Part shown: piece by piece, positions 1-9,862 of the stretch | Layout of the letters: the number at the start of each line of letters is the position of its first letter | Position numbering within the stretch: the stretch's first letter is position 1 | Assembly (NCBI RefSeq): GCF_024585165.1 | Contig: NZ_CP029008.1 | Location: 1,488,001 to 1,552,000 of the forward strand | DNA length: 64,000 nt | Direction: 5' to 3' | Origin: Bradyrhizobium sp. WBOS07 | GTDB lineage: Bacteria; Pseudomonadota; Alphaproteobacteria; Rhizobiales; Xanthobacteraceae | Program-made: the position numbers and the translations under genes | The notes under the pieces: generated by a model | Databases searched by the model: none | Told to the model about the DNA's origin: nothing | The model's input: only the letters and a program-made list of their open reading frames with translations

Positions 1-87
1 CGCAAGGGCGCGGCCCTCAACGCGATCCAGATCGCGGAAGTGCTGATCAACCGCAAGCTGATCAGCGCGAAGAAGCAGGCGGCCTGA
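1..87 (+). CDS. C-terminal end of an unidentified protein (5' end outside window)
   Basis: An open frame runs in from the left edge and stops at TGA 85-87, giving 28 residues that end in KKQAA. The codon use matches the surrounding genes, with GC-rich third positions. The visible tail is a probable basic helix (NAIQIAEVLINRKLISAKKQ). It is too short to assign a family, so no function is given. The palindromic repeat that begins 9 bp after the stop separates it from the convergent carbonic anhydrase gene. Confidence 0.6.
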   Translation, partial: RKGAALNAIQIAEVLINRKLISAKKQAA

Positions 88-95
88 CGCTGCCG

Positions 96-190
96 GTAGG
101 GTGGGCAAAGGCGCGCTCTTCGCGCGCCGTGCCTACCATCTCTTGCTATGGGAAAGAATTGGTGGGCACGCTTCGCTTTGCCCACCCTAC
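96..190. repeat. Palindromic intergenic element, GTGGGCAAAG family, copy 1
   Basis: The outer arms GTAGGGTGGGCAAAG and CTTTGCCCACCCTAC are perfect reverse complements, and inside them is a GCGCGC-rich stem. Closely related copies lie at about 5277-5368, 34377-34468 and 46866-46941, always between genes. Here it sits between two convergent genes, where the hairpin could end transcription from both sides. Confidence 0.85.
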
Positions 191-194
191 GGCG

Positions 195-836
195 TCACTC
201 GCCATTCGCGTTCTTGAATTCCTTCGCGACCTTGTCGAGCACGAACAGCGATCCCTCGGCGACGCCGAAATAGGCGCCATGGGTCTGCATCTGGCCTGAC
301 TCCACGGCCTTGCGCACGAACGGGAAGGTCATCAGGTTTTCCAGGCTGCGGAACACTGCGGCCTTCTCGATCCGCTCGACGAATTGCGCCATGGTTTCGT
401 GGTCGCGCTGCTCCACCACCTCGCCGGGCTTGATGAACATCTGCATCCATTTGCCGATGAAGTCGCCCGGCGTCAGCGGCTCGATCTTGTCGACGAAGGC
501 GCGGATGCCGCCGCATTGCGCGTGGCCGAGGATGACGATGTGCTTCACCTTCAGCACCGTCACGGCATATTCCAGCGCCGCCGAGACGCCGTGCGCGGCG
601 CCGTCGGGCTGATACACCGGCACCAGGTTGGCGATGTTGCGGACGACGAACAATTCGCCCGGGCCGACGTCGAAGATCACCTCGGGCGAGACGCGGCTGT
701 CGCAGCAGCCGATCACCATCACTTCCGGAAACTGCCCCTTTACCGACAGCTCGCGATAGCGGCTCTGCTCGGTCGGCAGCCGCTGGGTGGCGAAGGCCTT
801 GTAGCCTTCCAGCAAATGCTTCGGGAATGTCATCAT
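195..836 (-). CDS. Beta-class carbonic anhydrase
   Basis: 213 residues, the usual length for the family. The enzyme interconverts CO2 and bicarbonate in the cytoplasm. The beta-class zinc site is complete: Cys44, Asp46 and Arg48 in CCDSRVSP, then His105 and Cys108 in HAQCGG. The family is known to supply bicarbonate for carboxylases. The start is one of two adjacent ATG codons (MMTF), with only a weak ribosome binding site, so the N-terminus could be one residue shorter. It stands alone, convergent with the partial gene on the left and divergent from the CoA lyase gene on the right. Confidence 0.93.
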   Translation of the reverse strand: MMTFPKHLLEGYKAFATQRLPTEQSRYRELSVKGQFPEVMVIGCCDSRVSPEVIFDVGPGELFVVRNIANLVPVYQPDGAAHGVSAALEYAVTVLKVKHIVILGHAQCGGIRAFVDKIEPLTPGDFIGKWMQMFIKPGEVVEQRDHETMAQFVERIEKAAVFRSLENLMTFPFVRKAVESGQMQTHGAYFGVAEGSLFVLDKVAKEFKNANGE

Positions 837-947
837 GGCCTATGCCTAATCATATACCGCTGGGGCGAACAAGCCTTTCGAATGAGCAGGCCAGATGCTA
901 TCGGCTCCGGCCAGAATAAGTTCGAGGAAACCGGAAGGAACGCACGC

Positions 948-1829
948 ATGACCCGCCCGCGCCGCAGCCATCTGTTCATGCCCGGCTCCAATCCCCGTGC
1001 GCTGGAAAAGGCGCGCCACCTCGCCGCCGACGGCCTGATCCTGGACCTGGAAGATTCCGTTGCACCTGACGCCAAGGCGGTGGCGCGCGACGGCATCGCC
1101 GCCGCGATCGCAGCCAAGGGCTTTGGCAAGCGCGAGATCCTGATCCGGACCAACGGCCTCGATACGCCCTGGTGGGCCGACGACGTCGCCATGGCCGCCA
1201 AGGCCTCGCCCGACGGCATCCTGGTTCCAAAAGTTTCAAGCATCGAGGATCTCGACACCATCGGCCTCCGCCTCACCGAGCTTGGCGCCGCGCCGACGGT
1301 GAAGGTCTGGGCCATGATCGAAACCGCGCGCGCCGTGCTGCATGCGGAGGAGCTGGCCGAGGCCGGGCGCGATCCGTCGCGGCGTCTCTCCGGCTTCGTG
1401 TTCGGCCCCAACGACATCTCGCGCGAGACGCGGATCAGGATGCTGCCCGGCCGCGCTGCGATGCTTCCGATGATCACCCATTGCATCCTGGCGACGCGCG
1501 CTCACGGCCTCGAGATCCTCGACGGCCCCTACAGCGACATCGCCAACCCCGACGGCTTCGCCACCGAATGCGCGCAAGCCCGCGATCTCGGCTTCGACGG
1601 CAAGACCCTGATCCATCCTTCGCAGATCGACGCCTGCAACGCGATCTTCACCCCGCCCGAGGAGGAGGTTGCGCGCGCGCGAAAAATCATCGCGGCGTTC
1701 GAGCTGCCGGAGAATGCCTCGCGCGGCGCGATCCGACTCGATGGCGCGATGGTGGAGCGCCTGCACGCCGACATGGCCAGGCGCACGATCGCCATCGCGG
1801 ACGCGATCGCTGCGATGGGGAAGGGTTGA
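948..1829 (+). CDS. HpcH/HpaI-family CoA-ester lyase (citrate lyase beta-like)
   Basis: 293 residues with the TIM-barrel signature of citrate lyase beta, malyl-CoA and citramalyl-CoA lyases: RSHLFMPGSN near the N-terminus, DLEDSV at 34-39, and the expected Mg2+ ligands Glu125 (MIETARAV) and Asp156 (FGPNDIS). The family cleaves or forms a C-C bond next to a CoA thioester. The substrate (malyl-CoA, citramalyl-CoA or another) cannot be read from the sequence. There is no citrate lyase alpha or gamma gene nearby, which argues against true citrate lyase. The ATG at 948 has a GGAAGGA ribosome binding site at a good distance. The open frame extends far upstream, but only as the antisense of the carbonic anhydrase gene. 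Confidence 0.88.
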   Translation: MTRPRRSHLFMPGSNPRALEKARHLAADGLILDLEDSVAPDAKAVARDGIAAAIAAKGFGKREILIRTNGLDTPWWADDVAMAAKASPDGILVPKVSSIEDLDTIGLRLTELGAAPTVKVWAMIETARAVLHAEELAEAGRDPSRRLSGFVFGPNDISRETRIRMLPGRAAMLPMITHCILATRAHGLEILDGPYSDIANPDGFATECAQARDLGFDGKTLIHPSQIDACNAIFTPPEEEVARARKIIAAFELPENASRGAIRLDGAMVERLHADMARRTIAIADAIAAMGKG

Positions 1830-1867
1830 GGCGGCTTTGCTGCGAACTCAGCGGCAGCGTCGCCGCA

Positions 1868-2839
1868 TCACTGCCGTCTTCTCGCGTTCCTCAGAGTTTC
1901 GGATGGCAGCTCACCGACGGCTTGCCGATATTCCGAGGCGAAGCGGCCGAGATTCTGGAAACCGCATCTGAACGCCACGGCAACGACGCTGGTCTGCTCG
2001 TCGGGACGCCGCAACAACTCCGCGGCCCGCTGAATCCTGAAACGCCTCGCGCACTGGCCGGGTGATCCCCGTCCGGCATCGGAGAACTCGCGGAAAATCG
2101 TCCGCACGCTGACATTGGCAATCCTCGCGAGCCTCTCCAGGTCGAGAGGCTCGTCCCAATGCGCCTCGATATAGGATTCCACGATGTCGACGACAGACCG
2201 GTTGGCGCCTGGTACGGGGCGCAGCAGCCGGTCGGTAAAATTGTGCTGGTGCGCCAGAAGGACTCGGACCATCAGCGCCCGCTCGAGCTCGGCGATGGCG
2301 ATGGGAGAGTAATCCCGTCCGAATTTTTCCAGCTCCTCGGCAAACCTGAAGACGTCCTGACGCACCTGCGTCATTGCCGCCGGATCCGCTTCGTCTTCGG
2401 TGAAACGCAGCGTCACGTCGCTGCTGTCGCCGAGCATTCCCTTCAGCAAACGCTCAAGTGCGCCGGCCTCCAGTCTCAGCACCAGCTGGCGGTAGCCCGG
2501 CGCAAAGTCGAGATCCAGCCTGGCTTCGCCGGAGACGATCGGACTCCAAGCCGAGATCGGCCGGCCCTGTCCTTTGGTCCTGAAAGTCGCGGCACCCTGA
2601 ATGGAGAAGAACTGGCGGAGGATCGAGGATTCGGGAAAGGACAGCGACGCTGCACCTTCATAGGCACAGAAGGCGATGCCGATCGATTGCAAGCGGGCAA
2701 AGTTGGCCTGGATGCCGAACTCACCGCCATGCTTTTCGAAGCGGTCGGCGCCATACGTGGCGAACAGGCGGTCGCGTGCGAACTCGCTGTCGCGGGACTG
2801 AAGCAATGGATACCGGTCGAGAAAAGAAACGGAGCCCAA
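1868..2839 (-). CDS. AraC-family transcriptional regulator
   Basis: 323 residues. The C-terminal third (about 225-320) has the two helix-turn-helix units of AraC proteins, including LERLARIANVSVRTIFREF and AVAFRCGFQNLGRFASEYRQ. The N-terminal part resembles the AraC-binding-like domain found in regulators of aromatic or aliphatic degradation genes. The start is TTG at 2837-2839, with AGAGG a few bases upstream; no ATG fits the beginning of the domain. The target is unknown. The convergent CoA-lyase gene is 38 bp away and the chemoreceptor gene diverges across about 480 bp. Confidence 0.85.
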   Translation of the reverse strand: MGSVSFLDRYPLLQSRDSEFARDRLFATYGADRFEKHGGEFGIQANFARLQSIGIAFCAYEGAASLSFPESSILRQFFSIQGAATFRTKGQGRPISAWSPIVSGEARLDLDFAPGYRQLVLRLEAGALERLLKGMLGDSSDVTLRFTEDEADPAAMTQVRQDVFRFAEELEKFGRDYSPIAIAELERALMVRVLLAHQHNFTDRLLRPVPGANRSVVDIVESYIEAHWDEPLDLERLARIANVSVRTIFREFSDAGRGSPGQCARRFRIQRAAELLRRPDEQTSVVAVAFRCGFQNLGRFASEYRQAVGELPSETLRNARRRQ

Positions 2840-3315
2840 ATCAGAAACCTCTGACGAGAGAAATTAGTGCATCGCCATTCGGGCGCTACCAATTGGAAAT
2901 TGCATCGATGTCGCCAGGCGCAGCTTGAGTCTTCCTGGAGCGCGCACTTGCATCGGATGCGACAAATTGTCTGGACCTGTGCACATGCCCGGTCGCGCAG
3001 GGAAGGATGATTGATCGATGCAGATCGTTGCCAAATACCGATAGCGATCTTAGGCCGGCGTTCGCAATTCAAGGCCTCGGCGTGTCAGCAAGGCTCCGGA
3101 TGTCTCCGGCCGGTTAATCGCACTGGCAGAATCCGGCCATTGTGTCTTCGATCGGACAAATACTCTGATAATTCGATTCGTATACCTCCTGCATGGTGCG
3201 GGGTCGCGGAGCGGACGAACGATTGTCCGCACGGGATTCCGAGTCAGATCATGAATATTGCAACGGTCTGCACGCGCACGCGCTGCAGACGAGCATCAAT
3301 TTCGGAGCTATCAAA
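2840..3315. other. Intergenic region between araC-type gene and chemoreceptor gene
   Basis: 476 bp with no convincing gene. Its base composition is a little less GC-rich than the genes on either side. It must hold the promoters of the two divergent genes. Short open frames here lack a ribosome binding site and family resemblance. GGAG at 3304-3307 serves the chemoreceptor ATG at 3316. Confidence 0.5.
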
Positions 3316-3669
3316 ATGTTCGGCCGTAAAACCCGCCCCGATGCCCAAGCCCGGATTGATGCGATCGGCCGCTCGCAGGCCATGATCGAGTTCAACCTTG
3401 ATGGCACGATCATCACGGCCAACAAGAACTTCCTCGACGCCCTCGGCTATCGGCTCGACGAGATCCAGGGCAAGCATCATTCCATGCTCGTGCCGGCCGA
3501 CCAGCGCGACAGCGCCGAGTACAAGGCGTTCTGGGCCGCATTGAACCGTGGCGAGTATCAGGCGCGGGAATTCAAGCGGATCGCGAAGGATGGCCGCGAG
3601 GTCTGGATCGAGGCATCCTACAATCCGGTGCTCGACGGCAACGGCAAGACGGTGATGGTCGCCAAGATC

Positions 3670-3923
3670 GCGACCGACATCACCGCGAAGAAGATCCGCA
3701 GCATGACGGATGCTTCGAAGATCGCCGCCATCGGCCGCGCCCAGGCCGTGATCGAGTTCAGGCTCGACGGTACCATCGTCAGTGCCAACGAGAATTGCGA
3801 CCGACATCACCGCGAAGAAGATCCGCAGCATGACGGATGCTTCGAAGATCGCCGCCATCGGCCGCGCCCAGGCCGTGATCGAGTTCAGGCTCGACGGCAC
3901 TGTCGTCAGTGCCAACGAGAATT
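3670..3923. repeat. 127-bp tandem duplication in PAS region (copies 3670-3796 and 3797-3923)
   Basis: The two copies abut exactly and differ at only three clustered positions near the end (GGTACCATC versus GGCACTGTC). A 127-bp period is one base more than a multiple of three, so the reading frame shifts. Because the copies are not identical, the second may come from a different PAS unit. Loss of about 239 bp from one of four 366-bp PAS units would give the same junction. Confidence 0.92.
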
Positions 3924-4845
3924 TCTGCAAGGCGCTCGGCTATTCGCTGGCCGAGATCGAGGGCAAGCACCACAGCCTGTTCGTCGCCGAGGCCGAGCGC
4001 AACGGCGCCGCCTATCGCGAGTTCTGGGCCAAGCTCAACCGCGGCGACTACCAGGCCGGGGAGTTCAAGCGCATCGGCAAGGGCGGCCGCGAGGTCTGGA
4101 TCCTCGCCTCCTACAACCCGCTGCTCGACGAGAACGGCAAGCCCTACGGCGTCGTCAAGTTCGCGACCGACGTGACCGCGGAGAAGCTGAAGAACGCCGA
4201 TCTCGCCGGCCAGATCGCGGCGATCGACAAGGCCCAGGCCGTGATCGAGTTCAACATGGACGGCACGATCATCACCGCGAACGCCAACTTCCTCGGCGCG
4301 CTCGGCTATTCGCTGGCCGAGATCAAGGGCCACCATCACAGCATGTTCGTCGAGCCCGGCGAGCGCGACAGCAGCGCCTATCGCGAGTTCTGGGCGGCGC
4401 TCAATCGCGGCGAATACCAGGCGGCCGAATACAAGCGCATCGGCAAGGGCGGCAAGGAGGTCTACATCCAGGCCTCCTACAATCCGATCATGGATCTCAA
4501 CGGCAAGCCGTTCAAGGTCGTCAAATACGCCACCGACGTCACCAGGCAGGTGCTGGTCCGCATGGGCAACGAGCGCGTGCGCGGCATGATGGAATCGGTT
4601 GCCGCGGGTTCGGAGGAGCTGAACGCCTCGGTGCGGGAGATCTCCGAGGCGATGACCAAATCGCGCGAGACCGCGATGAGCGCGGTGGATCAGGTCGCCA
4701 CCGCGGACGCGCAGGCGCAGCGCCTCACGGAAGCCGCGCAGGCGATGAGCGGCATCGTCGAGCTGATCAACAACATCACCGGCCAGATCAACCTGCTCGC
4801 GCTCAACGCCACGATCGAATCGGCGCGCGCGGGCGAAGCCGGCCG

Positions 4846-5099
4846 CGGCTTCGCGGTGGTCGCCTCGGAGGTCAAGAGCCTCGCCAACCAGGCCAAGCAG
4901 GCCACCGACAAGATCGGCGCGGAGATCGGCAGCCTCAACGGCATCTCCGGCGACGTCGTCAGCGCGCTCGGCCGGCTTCGCGGTGGTCGCCTCGGAGGTC
5001 AAGAGCCTCGCCAACCAGGCCAAGCAGGCCACCGACAAGATCGGCGCGGAGATCGGCAGCCTCAACGGCATCTCCGGCGACGTCGTCAGCGCGCTCGGC
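4846..5099. repeat. 127-bp perfect tandem duplication in signalling domain (copies 4846-4972 and 4973-5099)
   Basis: All 127 bases match between the two abutting copies, and the flanking bases on both sides differ. The duplication repeats the coding stretch for [15 protein letters not shown] through VVSALG and shifts the frame by one base. Its period is the same as that of the first duplication. Confidence 0.95.
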
Positions 5100-5276
5100 T
5101 CGATCAAGCAGGCCATCAACAATGTCAGCGAATACGTGACGTCGACGGCCGCGGCGATCGAGGAGCAGAGCACCGTGACGAACGAGATGTCGACCAGCAT
5201 GCAGCGCGCTGCGGCGGAAGCCGCGGCGATGGCCAACCGGGCGTAGGATAGACAGTATCGCAGCAAAGACAGTAGC

Positions 5277-5368
5277 GTGGGCAAAGGCGCGCTCTCGCGC
5301 GCCGTGCCCACCATCTCTTCGCGATCCAGCAGATGCGCGTGGGCACGCTTCGCTTTGCCCACCCTGCG
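5277..5368. repeat. Palindromic intergenic element, GTGGGCAAAG family, copy 2
   Basis: The arms GTGGGCAAAGGCGCGC and GTGGGCACGCTTCGCTTTGCCCAC can pair, as in copy 1. It lies between the convergent chemoreceptor gene and mutS, only a few bases from the mutS stop, and probably serves as a two-way terminator. Confidence 0.85.
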
Positions 5369-5374
5369 GCACCG

Positions 5375-8113
5375 TCACTGCTTCGGCAGCTTGGCCTTCA
5401 ATGCATAGAGCGCTTCGAGCGCCTCGCGTGGCGACATCTCGTCGGGGTGCAGCGCCTTCACCGCGTCCATCAGCAGCTCGGCCTCGCTCGGCGGCGCGGC
5501 TTCCGCTGCGGCGCGCGAGGGCACGGCGAACAGCGGCAGGTCGTCCACCAGCGCGCGCGCGGTCTGGCCGCGGTCCTGTGCCTCCAGCTTGGAGAGAACC
5601 GACTTCGCGCGCGTGATCACCGCCGGCGGCAGCCCGGCGAGTTTGGCCACCTGGATGCCGTAGGAGCGGTCGGCCGAGCCCGGCAGCACCTCATGCAGGA
5701 ACACGACATTGCCCTGCCATTCCTTCACCCGCACGGTGGCATTGAACATCCGCGGCAGCTTGGCCGAGAGCGCGGTCAGCTCGTGATAATGCGTGGCGAA
5801 CAGGGTGCGGCAGCGGTTGCTCTCGTGCAGATGCTCGATCGCGGCCCAGGCGATCGAGAGGCCGTCGAACGTCGCGGTGCCGCGGCCGATCTCGTCGAGG
5901 ATAACCAGCGAGCGCTCGCCGGCTTGATTGAGGATCGCCGCAGTCTCGACCATCTCCACCATGAAGGTGGAACGGCCGCGGGCGAGATCGTCGGCGGCGC
6001 CAACGCGCGAGAACAGGCGGTCGACGATGCCGATCCGCGCACGGGTGGCCGGCACGAAGCTGCCGATCTGGGCGAGCAGCGCGATCAGCGCGTTCTGGCG
6101 CAGGAAAGTCGATTTGCCGGCCATGTTCGGGCCGGTCAGCAGCCAGAGCTGACCGGACTTTTGGCCAGGCGCCGGCGAAAGATCGCAGGCATTGGCGATG
6201 AACGGCTCGCCATTGCGCTTCAGGGCCTGCTCGACCACGGGATGGCGGCCGGCCTCGATCGCAAAGCCGAGGGAATCGTCCACGTCCGGCCGCACGTAAT
6301 GATCGTCGACCGCGAGCTTTGCGAGCGATGTCGCAACGTCGAGCAGGGCGAAGGCGTGCGCCGCGGCGCGCAGATCGTCGCTGATCGCCATCGCCTTCGC
6401 TGACAGCCGCTCGAAGATCTCGAGCTCCAGCCCGAGCGCACGGTCGCCGGCATTGGCGATCTTGGCCTCGATCTCGCCGAGCTCGGAGGTCGTGAAGCGC
6501 ACCTGGCCCGCCAGCGTCTGGCGATGGATGAAGGTCGCGTTCAGCGGCGCCGACATCAGCTTGTCGCCGTGCTGCGCCGTGACCTCGACGAAATAGCCGA
6601 GCACGTTGTTGTGGCGAATCTTGAGGCCTTTGACGGCGGTCGCGTCGGCGTAGCGGGCCTGCATCGAGGCCACCACCAGCCGCGAGGCGTCGCGCAGGTT
6701 TCGCGCTTCGTCGAGGGCGGGCTCATAGCCCTGTCGGACGAAGCCGCCGTCGCGCTTGATCAGCGGCAGCTGCTCGTCGAGTGCGCCTGTGAATTCCGCC
6801 GCCAGCTCGCGCGAGGGCCTCTGCAGCGCTGTCATCACCGCCGCGATCTCCTGCGGCGGCTCATCCAGTTCGGAGAGCCGCGTCAGCACCTGGTCCGCGG
6901 CGATGATGCCGTCGCGGATGCCGGCGAGATCGCGCGGCCCGCCGCGGCCGACCGAGAGACGGGCCAGCGCCCGCGACATGTCGGGCGCGCCGCGCAGGAT
7001 GCTGCGGATGTCCTCGCGCGCGGCCGAATCCGTGACGAAGGTGCTGACCGCATCGAGCCGGCGCGCAATGGCGGGTGCATCCGTCAGCGGCGCCGCCAGC
7101 CGCTGCGCCAGCAGGCGCGAGCCCGCCGAGGTCACGGTGCAGTCGATCGCATCGAGCAGCGATCCCCGGCGTTCGCCGGCGAGCGTCCGCGTCAGCTCGA
7201 GATTGGCGCGTGTGGCCGGATCGATCGCCATGGTCGCGCCGGAGGCCTCGCGCGCGGGCGGCGACAGCGGCGGATGCTTGCCGACCTGGGTGCGGTCGAC
7301 ATAGGTGATCGCGGCGGCCGCGGCGGTTGCCTCGAGCCGCGTGAGCTGCGCCAGCCCGTCCATGGTCGCGACCGCGAAATACTCGCACAGCCGCTTCTCG
7401 GCGGTGGCGCCGTCGAAGACGTCGCGGGTCAGCGGCGTCACCGCCGGCAGCTCGCGCAGGGTCTGTCCGAGCTCGCTGTCGTTATAGAGCGCGTCGGTGA
7501 CGATCGCCTCGTTCGGGTTGATGCGCGCCAGCGTCGCGGCGAGCTCGCCGCTCGCGCATTCGGTGACCATGAACTCGGCGGTCGAGATGTCGATCCAGGC
7601 AAGGCCGAAGCGATCGCCGCCGCCGGAGGCGCGGGCGCGCGCGATCGCCAGCAGGTAATTGTTGGCGCGGGCGTCGAGCAGCGTGTCCTCGGTCAGCGTA
7701 CCCGGCGTGACCAGCCGCACCACGCCGCGGCGCACCACGCTCTTGTTGCCGCGCGCCTTCGCGGCGGCAGGATCCTCGGTCTGCTCGCAGACCGCGACGC
7801 GGTGACCGGCCGAGATCAGGCGGTGCAGATAATCCTCGGAGCGCTCGACCGGCACGCCGCACATCGGGATGTCGGCGCCCTGATGCTTGCCGCGCTTGGT
7901 CAAGACGATGCCGAGCGTCTTGGAGGCGATCTCGGCATCCTCGAAGAACAATTCGTAGAAATCGCCCATCCGGTAGAACAGCAGCAGGCCCTGATGCGCC
8001 GCCTTGATCTCCAAGTACTGTTCCATCATCGGCGTGACGCGCGCGGCGGCTTCCGCCGGCGGTGCGGGCGCTTCGTCGGGGGGCGGAGCTTGTATCGGCT
8101 GCTGCATCGTCAT
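5375..8113 (-). CDS. mutS: DNA mismatch repair protein MutS
   Basis: 912 residues, the normal length for alphaproteobacterial MutS. It recognises mismatches and small loops in DNA and recruits MutL. The mismatch-wedge motif Phe52-x-Glu54 (GDFYELF) is present. The C-terminal ABC-type ATPase has its Walker [10 protein letters not shown] near residue 660 and Walker B with signature ([14 protein letters not shown]) near 737. Core, connector, lever and clamp regions are uninterrupted. The first 25 residues are Pro/Ala-rich and family-variable; the mismatch-binding domain begins at about residue 28. It is a single gene, without mutL nearby. Confidence 0.98.
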   Translation of the reverse strand: MTMQQPIQAPPPDEAPAPPAEAAARVTPMMEQYLEIKAAHQGLLLFYRMGDFYELFFEDAEIASKTLGIVLTKRGKHQGADIPMCGVPVERSEDYLHRLISAGHRVAVCEQTEDPAAAKARGNKSVVRRGVVRLVTPGTLTEDTLLDARANNYLLAIARARASGGGDRFGLAWIDISTAEFMVTECASGELAATLARINPNEAIVTDALYNDSELGQTLRELPAVTPLTRDVFDGATAEKRLCEYFAVATMDGLAQLTRLEATAAAAAITYVDRTQVGKHPPLSPPAREASGATMAIDPATRANLELTRTLAGERRGSLLDAIDCTVTSAGSRLLAQRLAAPLTDAPAIARRLDAVSTFVTDSAAREDIRSILRGAPDMSRALARLSVGRGGPRDLAGIRDGIIAADQVLTRLSELDEPPQEIAAVMTALQRPSRELAAEFTGALDEQLPLIKRDGGFVRQGYEPALDEARNLRDASRLVVASMQARYADATAVKGLKIRHNNVLGYFVEVTAQHGDKLMSAPLNATFIHRQTLAGQVRFTTSELGEIEAKIANAGDRALGLELEIFERLSAKAMAISDDLRAAAHAFALLDVATSLAKLAVDDHYVRPDVDDSLGFAIEAGRHPVVEQALKRNGEPFIANACDLSPAPGQKSGQLWLLTGPNMAGKSTFLRQNALIALLAQIGSFVPATRARIGIVDRLFSRVGAADDLARGRSTFMVEMVETAAILNQAGERSLVILDEIGRGTATFDGLSIAWAAIEHLHESNRCRTLFATHYHELTALSAKLPRMFNATVRVKEWQGNVVFLHEVLPGSADRSYGIQVAKLAGLPPAVITRAKSVLSKLEAQDRGQTARALVDDLPLFAVPSRAAAEAAPPSEAELLMDAVKALHPDEMSPREALEALYALKAKLPKQ

Positions 8114-8446
8114 AGGCGGCGCAACCTACAAAATTTCGGCACCTGCTCCTATCGCTTTGGCCGGAGAGAGCAGGTTTTCCACGTTGTCCGTGTATTGCAC
8201 GCGGTTGCCACATTCTCGGTCGTCATTCCGGGATGCGCCGCCAGGCGCAGGCCCGGAATCCATCGGGCCGCAGGTCGCGCGGACAAATGGATTCCGGGTT
8301 CGCGCCAAATGGCGCGCCCCGGAATGACAGGGAGTTCCGAATACGCCACCTGCGAATCCGTCAATTGACCTGCCGCGGGCGCCCTCCTAAAACTCCGCCG
8401 TCATTGAAGAATTTGGGCCGAACCGCGGCATTCAGGGAGAACAACG
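8114..8446. other. Intergenic region between mutS and pcaF
   Basis: 333 bp carrying the divergent promoters of mutS and the thiolase gene, plus the palindromic element at 8221-8330. No gene was recognised. A GGGAGAACAACG ribosome binding site lies directly upstream of the pcaF ATG. Confidence 0.5.
8221..8330. repeat. Palindromic element, GTCATTCCGGG family
   Basis: It begins CGTCATTCCGGG and ends CCCCGGAATGAC, with two internal GC-rich stems (GCGCCGCCAGGCGC and GCGCCAAATGGCGC). A related, shorter element lies at 9674-9755. Elements of this kind are scattered between genes in many rhizobial chromosomes. Confidence 0.75.
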
Positions 8447-9655
8447 ATGCGTGACGTCTTTATCTGCGATGCCGTGCGGACTCCGATCGGCCGCTTCGGC
8501 GGCTCGCTCGCCAAGGTGCGCGCCGACGATCTCGCCGCCGCCCCGATCAAGGCGCTGATGGCCAAGCACCCCAATCTCGACTGGGCGCAGGTGGACGAGG
8601 TCTTCTTCGGCTGCGCCAATCAGGCCGGCGAGGACAACCGCAACGTCGCGCGCATGGCGCTCCTGCTCGCAGGTCTGCCGGATTCGGTTCCCGGCCAGAC
8701 CCTGAACCGGCTCTGCGCCTCCGGCCTCGATGCGGTCGGCGCCGCGGGCCGCGCCATCCGCTCCGGCGAGATCGAGCTCGCCATTGCCGGCGGCGTCGAG
8801 TCGATGACCCGCGCGCCGTTCGTGATGGGCAAGGCGCAGGAGGCCTTCTCGCGTTCGGCCGAGATCTTCGACACCACGATCGGCTGGCGCTTCATCAATC
8901 CGCTGCTGAAGGCGCAGTACGGCGTCGACGCCATGCCCGAGACCGGCGAGAACGTCGCCGAGGAATTCCAGGTCTCGCGCGCCGACCAGGACGCCTTCGC
9001 GATCCGCTCGCAGCAGCGCGCCGGCAAGGCGATCGCCTCCGGCTATTTTGCGGAAGAGATCACGCCGATCACCATTCCCGGCGGCAAGGCCGGCCCCATC
9101 ACCGTCGACAAGGACGAGCATCCGCGTCCCGAGACCACGCTGGAGGGCCTCGCCAAGCTGAAGCCGATCGTGCGCAATCCGGGCACCGTCACCGCCGGCA
9201 ACGCCTCCGGCGTCAATGACGGCGCTGCCGCGATGATCCTGGCCTCGGAGGCCGCTGTGAAGAAGCATGGCCTGACGCCCCGCGCCCGCATCCTGGGCCT
9301 GGCCTCGGCCGGCGTGCCGCCGCGCATCATGGGCATTGGCCCGGTGCCCGCGACCCGCAAGCTGATGGAGCGCCTCGGCAAGAAGATCAGCGATTTCGAC
9401 CTGATCGAGCTCAACGAGGCCTTCGCCTCCCAGGGCATCGCCTGCATGCGCCAGCTCGGCGTCGCCGATGATGCCGATTTCGTCAATCCGCATGGTGGGG
9501 CCATCGCGCTCGGTCATCCCCTCGGCATGAGCGGCGCGCGCCTCGCGCTCACCGCCGTCCACGGCATGGAAAAGCGTGGCGGCAAGCTCGCACTCGCCAC
9601 CATGTGCGTCGGCGTCGGCCAGGGCGTCGCGGTCGCGATTGAGAAGCTGAACTGA
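8447..9655 (+). CDS. pcaF: Thiolase, probable 3-oxoadipyl-CoA thiolase
   Basis: 402 residues. It would perform the last step of the beta-ketoadipate pathway, cleaving 3-oxoadipyl-CoA to succinyl-CoA and acetyl-CoA. The thiolase catalytic set is complete: Cys90 (NRLCASGLDAV), His357 (GGAIALGHPLG) and Cys387 (TMCVGVGQG). Overall resemblance is to PcaF-type thiolases. pcaH and pcaG follow on the same strand after about 200 bp, which supports the assignment over a general acetyl-CoA acetyltransferase, but specificity between the two is an inference. pcaIJ and a pca regulator are not in this window. Confidence 0.88.
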   Translation: MRDVFICDAVRTPIGRFGGSLAKVRADDLAAAPIKALMAKHPNLDWAQVDEVFFGCANQAGEDNRNVARMALLLAGLPDSVPGQTLNRLCASGLDAVGAAGRAIRSGEIELAIAGGVESMTRAPFVMGKAQEAFSRSAEIFDTTIGWRFINPLLKAQYGVDAMPETGENVAEEFQVSRADQDAFAIRSQQRAGKAIASGYFAEEITPITIPGGKAGPITVDKDEHPRPETTLEGLAKLKPIVRNPGTVTAGNASGVNDGAAAMILASEAAVKKHGLTPRARILGLASAGVPPRIMGIGPVPATRKLMERLGKKISDFDLIELNEAFASQGIACMRQLGVADDADFVNPHGGAIALGHPLGMSGARLALTAVHGMEKRGGKLALATMCVGVGQGVAVAIEKLN

Positions 9656-9673
9656 CCGGACGCGCAACTTCCG

Positions 9674-9755
9674 GTCATCCCCGGGCGGTGCATTTGCGCC
9701 GACCCGGGATCTCGAGATTCCGGGTTCAGCCCCTGCGGGCTGCCCCGGAATGACA
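9674..9755. repeat. Palindromic element between pcaF and pcaH
   Basis: CGGTCATCCCCGGG on the left pairs imperfectly with CCCCGGAATGAC on the right, with internal hairpins (CCGGGATCTCGAGATTCCGGG). It may attenuate read-through from pcaF, implying that pcaHG has its own promoter. Confidence 0.65.
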
Positions 9756-9793
9756 GCTTCGGAAAGCCCGCGAAACCGGCTTCCCCAAATTAG

Positions 9794-9807
9794 TTATATC
9801 CTATAAT
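9794..9807 (+). promoter_or_regulatory. Candidate pcaHG promoter with short operator-like palindrome
   Basis: TTATA-TCC-TATAA is a perfect inverted repeat (9794-9806) that overlaps a TATAAT hexamer at 9802-9807. It lies 56 bp upstream of the pcaH ATG in the only AT-rich stretch of the gap. It could be a -10 box covered by a repressor or activator site. No convincing -35 box was seen. Confidence 0.35.
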
Positions 9808-9862
9808 GATCGGCGGTATTCATTGACCGACCGGAGTAACATGGCCGGGGAGGAGTTCGCCG

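Larger units (their letters stand above)
3316..5246 (+). pseudogene. PAS-PAS-PAS methyl-accepting chemotaxis protein; frame broken by two 127-bp tandem duplications
   Basis: Starting at ATG 3316 (GGAG ribosome binding site), the frame encodes a PAS domain and linker, then shifts at about 3797 and again at about 4973. Each shift coincides with a head-to-tail duplication of exactly 127 bp. Removing one copy at each site leaves 1677 bp, an uninterrupted 558-residue protein ending at TGA or TAG-type stop 5244-5246. That protein has three PAS domains of about 120 residues each (about 5-125, 130-245 and 250-370). They are followed by a chemoreceptor signalling domain with the conserved hairpin [20 protein letters not shown]. 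There is no transmembrane segment, so it would be a soluble chemoreceptor sensing an internal cue such as redox or a cofactor. As the sequence stands, no full-length product can be made. Assembly error or recombination among near-identical PAS repeats would both explain this. Confidence 0.85.

Noticed and set aside
384..947. Upstream extension of the CoA-lyase frame
   Set aside because: It is antisense to carbonic anhydrase. The family begins at the RSHLFMPG stretch after ATG 948, which has a good ribosome binding site.
3193..3315. Forty-one-residue N-terminal extension of the chemoreceptor frame
   Set aside because: It shows no conserved features, while ATG 3316 has a proper ribosome binding site directly before the first PAS domain.
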